The translations under genes were made by a program, and so were the position numbers. Shown here piece after piece: positions 12,101-23,891 of a DNA stretch of 64,000 nt (positions within the stretch are counted from its first letter, which is position 1; the number at the start of each line of letters is the position of its first letter). The notes below the pieces were generated by a model. That model did no database searches and had not been told where the DNA came from. It saw only the letters and a list, made by a program, of their open reading frames with translations. Source of the DNA: Lepas anatifera (lineage: Eukaryota > Arthropoda > Thecostraca > Lepadidae); contig JAOTON010001820.1 of assembly GCA_034440635.1 (NCBI GenBank), positions 395,001 through 459,000 on the forward strand. Direction: 5' to 3'.

Positions 12101-13000
12101 TTCTGCAAGTTTATACTACGCCTACTGCATATAGCAGATTATGGTGTGATATTATATATGCTTGGTGCTAATAATAATAATCCACACAAGAAAACCAATA
12201 AAGCAGCACCACACAATTTTCACGACAGCCGCTTGCACCAAGCAGTGACTCGTTTCGTCTCAAGACCTTCATACCTTTTTACGTGATTCTACGCTCGAGA
12301 CCGTCAGCCACTTAAGCCCCATACATGATGGTGACGTCAAAGTGACTCAAAGGATCGGTGAGACGTCACGGCACTGTCTAGCCGGTCAGTGGTAGAAAAC
12401 GAGCACACTGAACGGGCCATGCTGGGCCTAACTAGAGAAGAGCTATCAATGAGCTAGGAATAACAACAATTGACGGGATTCGACGCCCAAAAAACGCCAG
12501 ATCATATACAACTGGCAGGATAATAATGAGACCGAGTGCAAGAGCCGAGAGCGGGAAACCACCCGAGTAGGCCCCAGTGCCGGTCGGGGAGCTCACTGCA
12601 GCAGCGAGATCAAACCAGCCTCCACTCAGGCCGCGTATATCTCTTCTCCGCATGGCGCTGACGGCTGCTAGTGGCCTCCAGCGCTTTCCTGCACATGCGC
12701 CTAATCAGACCCAACATCTGGATACATCCCCAGTGTTTGATAACTAAATCAACGCTTCTAACCTGATGTCAATAGCGGATACTCCTCCAGACATGCACAA
12801 TGGAAATACACACACACTAAAGAACACACGATATGTGAATGATAAAAACAGTACATACGTCGCCCGCAGCGAATCCCCATTTGCTAAAAAAAAAAAAAAA
12901 AACTCCAGACCCATTCAATCCATACTTTTTGGATTCTGCAATTTTCGGCACCAAACCACAGTGCCAGCCTTCCAGCTGATAATCTGGATATTTGGGCCCA
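12101..13000. other. No gene recognised; A-run at 12886-12903
   Basis: Nothing convincing is coded here. A 73-residue minus frame (12432-12653) has a hydrophobic stretch but no support from splice sites or similarity. An oligo-A tract lies at about 12887-12902. Confidence 0.4.
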
Positions 13001-13029
13001 TATGCATGTACAGGAATGCGTAAAAACAT

Positions 13030-13575
13030 ACAAAAAAGATATCAAGGAAAACACTATGTCAGAGGCAAAAAGACAAGACGGAGGCCCTCGGAAGACCGGT
13101 ATATCCCTTCTAAAGCTTCTTCTCGTCTTCCTAACACCATGGGCGTATTCCAAGGTTCTTGTCTCGGCCATTTACCTTGCTTCATCTTCGCTAACGACCT
13201 GAGCATGTATGCTAAGGATGCGGTCGTGGTCTAGTACGCAGATGACACCCGAGGGTTGGTCAGCGGCAAAAAGTCATACTTCCCGACAATCATTCAACAC
13301 AACATACATTAGTTTGTCTTGATATCTGGTTTAGAGGTAATGGGTTAAAAGTAAAGGCTGACATGACACAGCTCATTCTTCTAGGAAGTGCTCCTAACAT
13401 CCGGTAAGTTAGTGATTTTACCATCAGATTACGAAACCATAATCTAGTCTCATTCATGAGCGTTAAAAATCTCGACCTGACCTTCGACTGCGTCCTCAGC
13501 TGGGACTCTCATATTTCTCTTCTAACTCATCAGTGCTTCGAAATTTTGAGTGGTCTTTCACATCTGACTCTGCTC
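13030..13575 (+). pseudogene. Decayed LINE reverse transcriptase fragment
   Basis: Translated with stops and shifts, the plus strand reads MGVFQGSCLGHLPCFIFAND (13139-13200), then a YADDT catalytic box just after a stop (13238-13252), and NLDLTFDCVLSWDSHIS (13465-13520). These match the PQG, YADD and thumb blocks of a Jockey/CR1-like reverse transcriptase. Several in-frame stops make it an old fragment. It ends where the 32 bp minisatellite begins. Confidence 0.75.
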
Positions 13576-13589
13576 AACTCCCAGAGACA

Positions 13590-14235
13590 TCTCGCCGATA
13601 GTCAGCTCGCTGGTTACCTCCCAGTCATCTCGCCGATAGTCAGCTCGCTGGTTACCTCCAGGGCCCGATAGTCAGCTCGCTGGTTACCTCCAGGGCCCGA
13701 TAGTCAGCTCGCTGGTTACCTCCCAGTCATCTCGCCGATAGTCAGCTCGCTGTTACCTCCAGGGTCCGATAGTCAGCTCGCTGGTTACCTCCAGGGTCCG
13801 ATAGTCAGCTCGCTGGTTACCTCCCGGGTCCGATAGTCAGCTCGCTGGTTACCTCCAGGGTCCGATAGTCAGCTCGCTGGTTACCTCCAGGGTCCGATAG
13901 TCAGCTCACTGGTTACCTCCAAGGTCCGATAGTCAGCTCGCTGGTTACCTCCAGGGTCCGATAGTCAGCTCGCTGGTTACCTCCAGGGTCCGATAGTCAG
14001 CTCGCTGGTTACCTCCGGGGTCCGATAGTCAGCTCGCTTGTTACCTCCAGGGTCCGATAGTCAGCTCGCTGGTTACCTCCGGGTCCGATAGTACTCGGGT
14101 CCGATAGTCAGCTCGCTGGTTACCTCTCGGGTCCGATAGTCAGCTCGCTGGTTACCTCCCGGGTCCGATAGTCAGCTCGCTGGTTACCTCCCGGGTCCGA
14201 TAGTCAGCTCGCTGGTTACCTCCCGGGTCCGATAC
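13590..14235. repeat. Minisatellite, 32 bp unit, about 19 copies
   Basis: The unit is GGGTCCGATAGTCAGCTCGC followed by TGGTTACCTCCA, 32 bp in all. Early copies carry CAGTCATCTCGCCGATAG variants. A partial unit lies at about 14090-14100. The array directly abuts the decayed LINE fragment. Confidence 0.93.
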
Positions 14236-15520
14236 TGCATCACCGTGTCCGGCAATAGCACCCAAACTAATAACACTTGGCTCGTGTGTGTTGCGTTTAG
14301 GGCGCTTCAGCGACCAGGCTATGTTGCGCACAAAATAAAAATAAATGACAAAAATGAAAATTACAAAACAACGAAATAATGACACTCCGCTCCATACGAT
14401 AATCAACTACGCCGCAAAAATCATATTCAAGAGCAAAACGTTTGATCATGTTCATATGCTTGTGCACGAGGCACTTCGGGAGACGAGGAGCTGGCCCGGG
14501 GATTCGAGGAGCTCCGGTTCACGCAGGAGCGCGGCACGAGGCGGGGCAGAGACCTTTGGGTTCCACGTTCGTATCGCAACACGGGCAAGCGCAGGTTTAT
14601 AGCCCGGGATCCTTTGAAGAATAACGTTCTGCCCGCTGACGTGAAGGTGCTTTTAGCACCTGCTTTCTGCAGAGCCGTTTAGCGACACCGCTTGTCACAG
14701 CGGACTCAAGGCGTCCTATGATGCGATGGTGTGCTGCACGTGCAGCGAAAGTAGAATATTTTATATAGAGTAGTTTTTAGGTGATAATGTCCTCAGTATG
14801 ATTGCATTGAACAGAAGTTGCACCGTATAAATGAACCCCGTTGAACCGTACCAACAATGATCCTATCTATCTACTAACCTATCAATAGCTTGACATGGCG
14901 CCGTAAAAGTCACAACTTTTCTATAACTGTGGCTGACTCCGAATAAAGTCTTTGTGTTTGCTCGGTGGGTCATGAAACTATTTAGGGTCACGGGAGGCTA
15001 TTTTGGCGGCGGGGGGGGTAATTCATGGGAACTGTGAATTTTGAAACATTCACCTTAAGCTTATACAGCTTCGAGATTGTTCCTCATTGAATGAAGACTG
15101 ATACTCCTACATTCAACATACTCTCGATGAGCTTGCATGCATTTTGAATGGCAAAAACATGTTTTTGCGAGATTTCAGGTGATTCGCAATCCTTTCCAGC
15201 CCTGCCTGGAGAAAAACTGACGCAACGGCCGACTGCGATCTTTGTGGGGCTGTCTTCCGGCAACGATTCGCTTTCTGATCGCCCACTACTACTATGTGCA
15301 TGTGCTTTACGCATTCTGGTGCAGTTTATCCCATCCTTTATGTGCATTCTTCTTAACGTCGTTAACTTGTTTATTAGACATAGAGAACATGGTGATTAAG
15401 AGAAAATACGGCTAATGGGATGTTATCACATAAACATCTGTAAATATAAAAGTTGATCGACTTCCCCAACCAGTTTCCAGTCGACCTGCTGCCCAACTTC
15501 GAAAGTGAGAGCTACTCAGC
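14236..15520. other. No gene recognised
   Basis: No motif-bearing frame or repeat was identified. Short frames on both strands show no conserved features. Confidence 0.4.
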
Positions 15521-15522
15521 AG

Positions 15523-15650
15523 CTTCATCTGTCGCACAGCACTGCGACAGCCTCGCCTGTCGCACAACACTGCGACGGCCTCGCCTGTCGCACAACACTG
15601 CGACGACCTCGCCTGTCGCACAACACTGCGACAGCCTCGTCACTACCGAC
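15523..15650. repeat. Short minisatellite, 28 bp unit, 4-5 copies
   Basis: The unit is CGACRGCCTCGCCTGTCGCA plus CAACACTG. Each unit contains CTGTCGCA and CTGCGACA, so it can fold into small hairpins. Confidence 0.9.
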
Positions 15651-15659
15651 GCGTTCGAA

Positions 15660-16683
15660 CTCCGGTCTATTTAGAGTACATGAGTGGGCGGAGCCTAATT
15701 TCATACCAATTGGATCCATCATGGGTGGAGATCAGTGGGGCAGGACCCCTGGATTTTGGATCTCCCATAGGCTTTGTATAGGGTTTGTATTGCCGTGCCA
15801 GTGTTAACCCAAACAGAACTCCCCTGGGTCTCTGGCCTTGGGATCAATCCTAAGGCTGAGATATTGAAAGAACATATACAATACCAAAACTACTCTAGTT
15901 TTTGTTACGAATTGATATAATTATAACGTAACATGACAAAGGTTTATTCTTTAAATTTAAATTAAGGCCAACTTTGAATATTTAAGAGGAAACACTTCAG
16001 GGCTAGCGTATACTAAAAAAAGGTTCACTCCCTTCTAAAAAGGTTCACTCTCCTAAAATGTCTTAGTCCGTACAAAAAGCGCACCTAACACACTGCACCT
16101 AATCGTTTATTTGTATTGTGAAAACCCTATTATCTGTGACAGTGACCTCAAGACCGTCACATCCCACCACTAACAGCTTTGTCATCATAACATGTTGTAT
16201 GACTGTAACACGCAGTTTGTTTTATAGCTGTATCCTTTCTAGCGTCTGCAATTTCATATATTTAATCATGCTGATTGATGAGACATGGTGGCCCACCCAA
16301 GTGAGGCTATGATTGGGGGAGGGGTGTCCGCCCGAAAATGACGCTAGGACGTGGGGAGGCGGAGGGGTGAAAATCCCTCCAAGAAAGTGACGTCATTTAT
16401 GAGCAGCCACTTACCTATAGGCATTAATGTCCCGCAGGGTCAGGGGAAACACACGCCAGAAAACCTGACTGGCTTTGCACATGTGGTGAGACCCCGACTT
16501 ACCCTGCCTCCCCCGGACAATGGACGTACGCGATCCCATGTTCTCCCCCAATTATGACAGCACACTTGGGCATACCACAAATATGAAGGACGTTGCCGAG
16601 AGGACTGCAAAGCCAAGCCTACGCAGAAAACTGGGTGGTGAATTCACACGAAGCACGGCGGGCAGTTGCGAAAGGAAACTCAC
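15660..16683. repeat. Dispersed repeat remnant, otherwise no gene
   Basis: The segment at 15780-15830 (TTGTATTGCCGTGCCAGTG, then TTAACCCA) recurs at 52108-52140. The motif GTGACGTCATTTATGARCAG recurs at 16388 and 52210, in the same order, so this looks like an old dispersed repeat. No coding sequence was recognised. Positions 1-16683 should contain the intron downstream of trx exon C. Confidence 0.5.
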
Positions 16684-16830
16684 GTTGCAGGAGTGGTTGA
16701 TGAAGCGTGCCGCGTTGCCCATCATGGTGGCGTCGACTACAGAGTCGTCATCAATCTTGAACATGTAGCAGCCGATGCCGCGCGACGAGTAGTACTTCTC
16801 CCTGATGTCGGTCAGGCTGGATCGTATCAC
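16684..16830 (-). CDS. trx: trithorax/KMT2A-B histone H3K4 methyltransferase, SET exon C (partial gene)
   Basis: This exon encodes 49 residues in phase 0, from [14 protein letters not shown] through [19 protein letters not shown] to ARFINHSCN. That is the central SET domain, including the NHSC motif that shapes the S-adenosylmethionine pocket and the knot-like fold. The acceptor is TACGGTGCAG|GTG and the donor AAC|GTGAGT. The exon joins in frame to exon B (ends AGQ), giving a trx-type AGQ-VIRS junction. The wording is KMT2A/B-like rather than KMT2C/D. The protein would methylate histone H3 lysine 4 in a COMPASS-like nuclear complex. The following exon (PNCYS-like and the ELTYDY and post-SET regions) was searched for by eye and not found to the left. 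Confidence 0.95.
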
Positions 16831-17065
16831 CTGCACCGTAACATCACCGTAACAGTTGTATGACAGGTGCGGGGAACATGTTCATCTAGCACATTCTGCG
16901 GGTGCCGGGTACGAGCCCACTGTCGGACAACGAAGGCGCACACATCGCGCTTCAAACTCTACAGAACAGATGTCGCTGAATATGAATCAAGCAATACTGT
17001 TGTTTTTAGCCTCCGGGGCAGCAAGCAAGTTCATTGGGCGAGCACGCCTCGAAATTTCCCACAAG

Positions 17066-17115
17066 TTGTTTGCAGTGACGGGGGGGGCGCTAGGAGGCTC
17101 GAGCCTCCCGGCACA
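17066..17115. repeat. Short palindromic remnant with GGAGGCTCGAGCCTCC
   Basis: The palindrome GGAGGCTCGAGCCTCC is flanked by G-rich and CACAGTGGCG sequence. The same palindrome occurs at 42220-42235 next to a GTCCGCCACTG end, so both may be pieces of one MITE family. Confidence 0.45.
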
Positions 17116-17267
17116 GTGGCGAATAGTTAAACAGTTAAAATGAGCAAATACACAATTATAAGGGGAATCTATTAGTTTCAAGCAATTTCATGAATTTTCA
17201 GGTACATATATCAAAAAAACTTCCACTTTCAGACCAGAGGAAATTATTTTAGGAAATAACTAAGCTG

Positions 17268-17608
17268 CCGCCCCGGTAGCTCAGTTGGTAGAGCGTTGGG
17301 CTCCGGCCCGCTGCTCGAAGCATGCAGTGGCAGTGCATGTCCAGGCTTGGGATCGGTTCCCCTGAGACGCTCCGGCGCTCAATAGTTTGCCCGACGTAGG
17401 TCGGCTGGCAACCGACTGGTGAGAGGGTGACCTGAGCGGGGCGGCCGTCCCTGTGCTTTGTGGGACGTTAAACTTTGGCTTCTAAATTGTGGGAGTTGCT
17501 CGTTCGGGTGGTGGGGTCGGGGTCTCCGTGACAAGTCCCTTGAGGACTTCAGTGAGACTCCGACTCCGGCAGCCGTACTGGGAACAAGTTGACAAAATTT
17601 ATAAAAAA
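17268..17608 (+). mobile_element. tRNA-derived SINE
   Basis: The head GCCCCGGTAGCTCAGTTGGT followed by AGAGC is a tRNA 5' half with a near-perfect RNA polymerase III A box. The B-box region is degenerate (GGGATCGGTTCCCC near 17349). The body contains CTTTGTGGGACGTTAAAC, a motif common in invertebrate SINEs, and ends in an A-rich tail TATAAAAAAAG near 17608. The anticodon arm does not fold as in a true tRNA, so this is a SINE rather than a tRNA gene. Confidence 0.75.
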
Positions 17609-17689
17609 AGTACAGAATCAACAATTAAGACCACGTCAGACCATAAATCCAGTTTCAAATTCGTAATCAGCGCCTATTTCTGCACTGAA

Positions 17690-18592
17690 CCAACGTTAGT
17701 TGCCTGCGGCAACTTGCGGTCTTTCGAGAAAACAAGGAAAAATATATCTTGCTGCCAGCAGCTGTTTTGTGCATTTCTCAAGTGATGGGTCACCAGTGCA
17801 GACGTTTTTAGCATCAGTGGTGCTTCTTTTCAAGTTTTTGTTTAGACATTTTGACTCAGACAAGTTTCCTTGACTTAGATCAATATATTCAAGGCCAAAC
17901 GAGGTAGTAAAGGTCAAATCTGGGCCGTATTGGAGGCCTATTGGGAAATGCCATGATTATGCAAAAAATAAATAGTATGCACTAAAAGCGGACACACAGA
18001 ATAAAGGGAAAAGTCCCACACAATGTTTTCTGAAAGTTTGAGGTCAAGGCCCATCGAGGTCACTGACCTATGACTAACAATATGACATATTCCCAATAAT
18101 GCACAATATAACTGGCACTATAGCAGCCCTTGACCGGAAAATGAGGCCTTGAACTTGAAAGAGCCATTTGATCTTGAAATTGATTAAACTTAATCATGAA
18201 GCCATACATAACATCCGTCATACTGAATAATGCCATCTGACCGGACTAGTAGGGTCAATGACCTTGAAATGTGACTGTTGACCTTGACCTTCAGGTGGGG
18301 ATGAGCTTGACATATAACCCGATTATAAGACGTTATCACGTCACCACTCCTACAGTGCAGGCGAACTGGTGCGACCGCGCGATTGCGATGGTCTCAAAAT
18401 ATAGGTCTAATTTTGAAAGCAAATAAGTAAAAAAATTATACACCGATTTTAATAATTCCTTCACCAATCGACGCGCTTATCAAATCCCCCAAATGTAGCC
18501 TAGTAGCAGTTTCCTGCGGCGAACGGCTCTCGGGCCACCTTAGAAAAATTGGTGGAGGAGATACTTTAGGACGCCCCCAATGCGCGTGTTAA
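17690..18592. mobile_element. Probable TTAA MITE, right end clear, left end uncertain
   Basis: The right end reads CCCCCAATGCGCGTGTTAA, with TTAA at 18589-18592, matching the CAATGCGCGTGTTAA terminus of subfamily A. The interior has AGGTCA-type half-sites (for example 18040-18070 and 18250-18295), as in the other TTAA elements. No left terminus was identified; the start given is only a guess from where the half-site density rises. Confidence 0.5.
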
Positions 18593-18695
18593 CCCCTCCC
18601 CCCACGAGATCAAAAACGCCTATGAGCTCAGCAATATCAACTTTTGTCATAAAGCCTAAATTGGATGTAAACTATTGATGCAGAAGTCTTTACGT

Positions 18696-19081
18696 CAGTG
18701 GCGGATCCAAAGGGGGGCAAAAATACATTTGCCCCCCCAAACGGAAAAGCTCGGGGCAAAGCTATGCTTTGCCCCCCCCAAATGATCGACCTCCTTTTCC
18801 CCCGACTCCTTTTTAGTTTATAAGCCAGATTCTGGTGCTTTAACTCTCAACTTCAAACAGAACCAGTTAAGTTCAGTGTAAATATTTGGCTTCGGACCGG
18901 AAAAAGTATCTCTAGCCCATATTTTTCAACCCGTGACTGTTTTTTTGTTTTTCGCCTCAAATCCCCAAAATTCTAAAATTCTACCGCCAAGTGATATTGT
19001 AGCGCAGCTTTCACGGCGTGACTTTTTCGACTTTTGACTTTGGTTTGCCCCTCCCAAACTGACTTGCTGGATCCGCCACTG
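18696..19081. mobile_element. hAT-like MITE, CAGTGGCGGATCC family, copy 1
   Basis: This 386 bp element has ends CAGTGGCGGATCCA and GGATCCGCCACTG, and a perfect 8 bp target duplication CTTTACGT (18688-18695 and 19082-19089). The interior has ACATTTGCCCCCCCAAACGG-type blocks and no coding capacity. The 8 bp duplication and CAG..CTG ends place it with hAT elements. A second copy in opposite orientation lies at 53531-53913. Confidence 0.95.
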
Positions 19082-19773
19082 CTTTACGTGCAGACGCATT
19101 TTCAATCACAAGAACAACGGACATGTCTAAAGATACCCCCTTTTTGTCCAGTCATAGAGCCGGCCCTGCTCAGCATTTTAAGCTACAATGTATCGCAAAA
19201 TGTGGGAAATCCAGTTCTCTACCAGTTCAGAGCAAGTGAGGAAGGCTAAGTGTTTCCATTTTGGAAATATAATAAGGAATATAGAACCATTGATTAAAGG
19301 TAGGCTAAATCGCAATATTCCCCACTGTGCATCGCCTAGAAAAAGCCTCCGGCCATGCATTAACTTTAGGCACTCTGACATTTCGGGGGGGGCTTGAGGC
19401 CCCACAGCCCCTGCCTTGTATCCATCACTGGTTATTTGGTACTGCGAGTTTCTGCATCACATATTGCATCACAGTTCTAACTTCCTCTCACAGAATGTGA
19501 GCAAACTTGGGGCAGACGCATGACTATAGTTCGTTTTTTTAAACCTTGCCGGTCATTTAAAATGCAAAAGTCAAAAGAGCACGCTGATAATGGAGAAGGA
19601 GTTGAAGAAATCAAGAAGTTGCTTCCTAAGGGTCCACCAGTGAGGAAGACGTCCACTATCTGAATCCAGAGCGGGTGAGAAATAAGTGTATGCTCGCATT
19701 TGTTAACCATTCCTCTCGAAAGTGCTAATTTCGTAAAAGAACAGTAGCGTTGCAACGAAAATTACTGACAAAA

Positions 19774-20230
19774 TTAAAGGGAATGTGGTACCTTGGTCGA
19801 ATCCCGGAATGTAGTGAAATTAGGCGTACTTTTAGCCAAAAATTCATGAAACTACTCATGATTTCTCTGAAAAAATGTTCAATAAGCTCAATATTTTGTT
19901 TTTAGAAATACTCATCAAGGAAAATAAATAAATATTTGCCTGTGGATGATGTCATGATCTGGCAACAAGTACCATACTCGAAATGCTTCAAGGGCTTCGA
20001 TTGGCTGATGCTCATCGTGACGTCAGTATATGTCGTCACACCAGCAGCTCACAACAATGGCCTTCTGACGAGGGATTGATGAGGGGTTGATGTCAGGTAG
20101 GTTTTAGCTTTTCTACGGAAATGTCGAGTTCCAAGACAAATGATATATGGAGTACCGGGTTTTCCGACTTGCTTTACAACTTGGCTATCTCAGTTAAAAT
20201 CACGTTATGAAGGTGCCGCATTCCCTTTAA
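19774..20230. mobile_element. MITE with TTAAAGGGAATG ends, copy 1
   Basis: The 457 bp element starts TTAAAGGGAATGTGGTACCT and ends with the complement of TTTAAAGGGAATGCGGCACC. TTAA at both edges could be its target duplication. Internal landmarks are GTGGATGATGTCATGATCTG, CTTCAAGGGCTTC and GAGTACCGGGTTTTCCGA. All are shared with the copy at 48575-49029 in the same orientation. Confidence 0.9.
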
Positions 20231-20329
20231 ATACCCAGGGCACATAATTATCGATCTAGGAATATTTAAACACGAGAAAAAAATGAAATTTTCATAAAAA
20301 CCCAAACTTGCTAACATATTTTAATCAGG

Positions 20330-20817
20330 GTTTTTTCCGGGAGCATGACCGCCCGAGAAAGGTAGTTGTTATCTCCTCCCTCATAACTTAACCACTCACC
20401 AGAAAGCAAACAATTGTCAACACATGCAAACGTCCCCGAAACTCCCTCAGAAACTTAACATTTTCCCGGGCTTGGCATGCGAAGGGAGAGTTGAGGACCC
20501 ACATCTGACCTTAGGTCATCGTTATAAAATCCGTTACACATAATGAAGCACTCAGGTGGGCAGTTACGTGATAAGTTGTAGATGGATAGATTAACCCTCC
20601 TTCTACTTATGCCATCTTAACATTTTTTGAAGTAGCGTCCCTTGACTGGTAGCCTGGCTTGAGATGACGCAAACTTAAATTGTTCAAGACAGTTGCGAAA
20701 TAAATCAAGGATAATTGTTGCCAAAAATGGTGGTGCTCCGCGCCGCCGTCATTTTCGGGCACCATGGGAAACCCTGGGGGTTGTTCAAATACTCCCCACC
20801 CCATCTGGGGAGGGTTA
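20330..20817. mobile_element. Decayed TTAA MITE, subfamily E (left-truncated)
   Basis: From CTGACCTTAGGTCATCG (20507) to GAGGGTTAA (20817) the sequence follows the right half of the subfamily A elements: ACTTATGCCATCTTAAC, CTTGACTGGTAGCCT, then a GC-rich CGCGCCGCCG block. Instead of the A-type end it has CCCCACCCCATCTGGGGAGG before TTAA. This is a subfamily with its own terminal hairpin. The left boundary is approximate. Confidence 0.65.
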
Positions 20818-21102
20818 AGTACAAATTCATTTGCAAGGTCGCGATGTACCGCCGTTGGCATTTTATAGGACTTGACGCTTATTGGAAGTTGCAAAATATT
20901 GTTTTGGTGTAGTGGCATTACAGGTTCTAACACTAAAGTATGAAAGCAAAGAAACACATTTATTAAAGCTTTAACAATACAACAAACCACACAGTTAACA
21001 ATCTATAACAGTAAAAGAACGTCCTATCCGATCAACTCGCATGTAAGTTAAACACTGGTAAACTCCTCAAACCCTTCAGCTTCACTATCACCATCGGCTT
21101 TC

Positions 21103-22541
21103 TCATTCTTCACTGTCTTCACTTTCATCACTACTGCTGTCATCGAGCGGTATTACCAACGGCTCGATGCTGTCAAAGAGCTTCTCCCTTTTCCAGTATT
21201 CCAGCTCCTTGGCTGCAACGTGCTCACAACACATCGCCCATGAGGCAGCAGTGATGTTTTGAGCAGAGGCCTCAACAAGTTACTCTACATCGTCGATGCG
21301 GCCTCTGGTATTCCTCTTCCGCATGGAAGTCTTCATCTGTGCCCAAATCAGCTCAATGGGGTTCAGATCACAGTGGTAAGGCGGCAGTCGCACCACCTCG
21401 TGTCCGAGCTCTCTTGCCATACAATCCACGAAGTATGCCTTTTCGTGGCCATTTTTCTTCACCAGCTCCAGGAGCTCTGACTTGAACATATCCTCCTCAT
21501 AGTCGACGTTCTTCCTGGACAACCAGTCTTGAATTTCCTTCTTCTTACTTGCTGATGTAGGTGCCTTGTCTAGTTGTCTGCTATGATAGCTGGCGTTATC
21601 CATGACAATATAAGTGTTAGAAGAGAGAGTTGAGAGAAGCCTCTGGAACCATTCCTCGAACAGGGTCGCGTTCATAGAGTCATGGTAGTCACTGTGTTTG
21701 CCACTGGTCCAAAGATACAGCAGTGCGCCGTTCATGAAACCATCTTTGCATCCGGCGTCTACAATGATGAGACGCTTCCCTTTGCCAATGGCATCTCTGG
21801 TTCCGCTTATCTCTGAAGCATCCAGCCACGCATCAGCAATCGTATCATATTGATTAAACCATGTCTCATCGAGATATACTATCTGGCTCTCTGGATGTTC
21901 GGAACGGATTTTCCTCATCTTCCTTAAAACCGTACCCTAGCACTGGTCACATCTGGTCTCTCCATCAGTATCTTCCTCTTATTCACTTTCCTGTACCGGA
22001 ATCCGTTACTGAGAAGAACTTTCCTCAAAGAGCTCCTGCTGAGCGCCACCGATATGTTTGGAGATACTTTTTCAAGGATAGTATCAAGGGTGACATGTTC
22101 GCGGTTCAGGTACATGTTGTGAACAGTACGGCGGATGCGCTCAACGTCGAAGTTGTCAACTTTGCCGACCACCCGTAGAGGTTTTGAGGGCGTGACCTTA
22201 TCCGTGGTAGCACTCTCCTCGCTTGCCATGATCTTTCGCACCGACCTTTCACTTATTCCTACCATCTGTGACACTCGTTCCTGCAGTTTTGTTGGTGGCA
22301 CCAATAAGTAACTTGCGTTTCCTTCACCAGAAAGCTTTTGGAGCTCCTTTTCTTCAATACAAAACGAAATCAAATTCTGAACGATTTCCTTACTTTGCTC
22401 AGAAAGAGCCACACCAGATCTAAGGTGTGATGTTTCAAGAGTATCACTCATTTTACTGAAATGTGACGCATATGATTCTGAACCTATATCGAAATTAATG
22501 TATTTTCCAAACGGGGTTTGTTTGTCTCCAAGCATGACCAA
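21103..22541 (-). pseudogene. Tc1/IS630-type DDE transposase, broken
   Basis: The N-terminal part (22541-21924) has a helix-turn-helix-like stretch (VSQMVGISERSVRKIM) and a second winged region (VTLDTILEKVS, then RKVLLSNGFRYRKV). A one-base shift leads into the catalytic part (21918-21280) with YLDETWFNQ, YIVMDNASYHSRQ and LPPYHCDLNPIELIWAQMK, that is D, D and E of the DDE triad in the Tc1/IS630 pattern. After an in-frame stop at about 21280 the same frame continues through KELEYWKREKLFDSIEPLV into an acidic tail (DDSSSDESEDSEE) ending at 21103. One frameshift and one nonsense codon make it inactive. No terminal repeats were identified. Confidence 0.9.
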
Positions 22542-23061
22542 GTAAAATTGAAGTCACTTGATTTTGAGTGTCTCGGCGTGCTATAATGGCTGAAGCGCTT
22601 TAAATGACCGGCAGGGTTTAAAAAACGAACTATAGTCTGTGTCCAGTGCCTCTGATCACCCATTTGTTTCACCTCGCTCTCATGAAGGATACTTTTTTCA
22701 ATCAGCTGCAATCTCTTCCAGAATGGCGTGCTTCCATTCCAGGGCCCCCGAGGTCAGGCGGGCCCCTTCGAACCGGACAGCGTTACTCGGGAAATGGTAC
22801 TCAATCCGGCATGATGTCCCTAACATCCCACGCCAAACTTGAGTACTCAATACACCAGCATTACAGGTCTACGTGGTCCGGGACGGGACAGTTTTTGAAA
22901 ATGTGTATGCCCTTCCCGGCCCGAGCAAAAAAAAAACAAACACAAACAAAAACAAAACAAATGCAAACAGCATATAAACTATTAACATTCTTACTATTAA
23001 GGCTAAACAAGGCAAAAGCCTAAAAAAGGCTAAACAAATTTCCACGAATTTATGGACAAAA

Positions 23062-23890
23062 AAGCAGTCTTGGAGACCTGTCAGCCTCGGTGTTAGTCTT
23101 GGATACCTGAGGTCGATGCTAGTTTTGGAAACCTGTAAACTCGATACTAGTCTTGGAGATCTGTGAGGTCGATGCTAGTTTTGGAAACCTGTAAGCTCGA
23201 TACTAGTCTTGGAGATCTGTGAGGTCGACGCTAGACTGGAGAACTGTGGGGTCGATGCTAGTCTTGGAGACCTGTGATTTTGATGCTAGTCTTGGAGACA
23301 TGTGAAGTCGATGCCAGTTTTGGAGACCTGTCAGGTAGATGCTAGTCTTGGAGACCTGTGAGGTCGATGCTAGTCTTGGAGACCTGTGAGGTCGACGCTA
23401 GTCCTGGAGACCTGAGGGTTCGATGCTAGTCGTGGAGATGTGTGATTTCGATGCTAGTCTTGGAGACATGTGAAGTCGATGCCAGTTTTGGAGACTTGTC
23501 AGGTAGATGCTAGTCTGGAAGACCTGTAAGGTCGATGCTAGTCTTGGAGACCTGTGAGGTCGACGCTAGTCATGGAGACCTGAGGGGTCGATGCTAGTCT
23601 GGAGACGTGTGATATTGATGCTAGTCTTGGAGACCTGTGATTTCGATGCTAGTCTTGGAGACATGTGAAGTCGATGCCAGTTTTGGAGACCTGTCAAGTA
23701 GATGCCAGTCTTGGAGACCTGTGAGGTCGATGCTAGTCTTGGAGACCTGTGAGGTCGACGCTAATCCTGGAGACCTGAGGGGTCGATGCTAGTCGTGAGA
23801 TGTGTGATTTTGATGCTAGTCCTGAACACCTGTGATTTTGAAGCCAGTCTTGGACACCCGTGATTTTGAAGCCAGCCTTGGAGACTCGTG
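23062..23890. repeat. Minisatellite, 28 bp unit, about 29 copies
   Basis: The unit is GGTCGATGCTAGTCTTGGAG plus ACCTGTGA. Variants include AAGTCGATGCCAGTTTTG and GATTTTGATG blocks, which recur in the same order (about 23270-23350, 23440-23520 and 23630-23710), indicating higher-order duplication. The last unit runs straight into the Penelope open frame at 23892. Confidence 0.95.
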
Positions 23891-23891
23891 A

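Noticed and set aside
12432..12653. Small membrane protein (73 residues, hydrophobic segment)
   Set aside because: No similarity, no splice context and a length expected by chance in this amount of sequence.
1..16683. Exon carrying the end of the SET domain (PNCYS, ELTYDY, post-SET)
   Set aside because: I looked on the minus strand for the PNC(Y/F) codons after an AG and found no candidate. The exon is probably outside the window, but a missed short exon cannot be excluded by eye.
16684..16830. Retrocopy or pseudogene of a SET-domain gene
   Set aside because: The block is flanked by a canonical acceptor and donor, and its phase fits exon B 39 kb away, so a spliced exon explains it better.
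17270..17345. tRNA gene
   Set aside because: The A box is good but the anticodon and T arms do not fold and the B box is degenerate. The context continues into a SINE body with an A-rich tail.
23062..23890. Possible CRISPR-like array (regular 28 bp repeats)
   Set aside because: Units are contiguous with no unique spacers, the context is eukaryotic and no cas genes are present. The same applies to the 13.6, 56.1 and 59.1 kb arrays.
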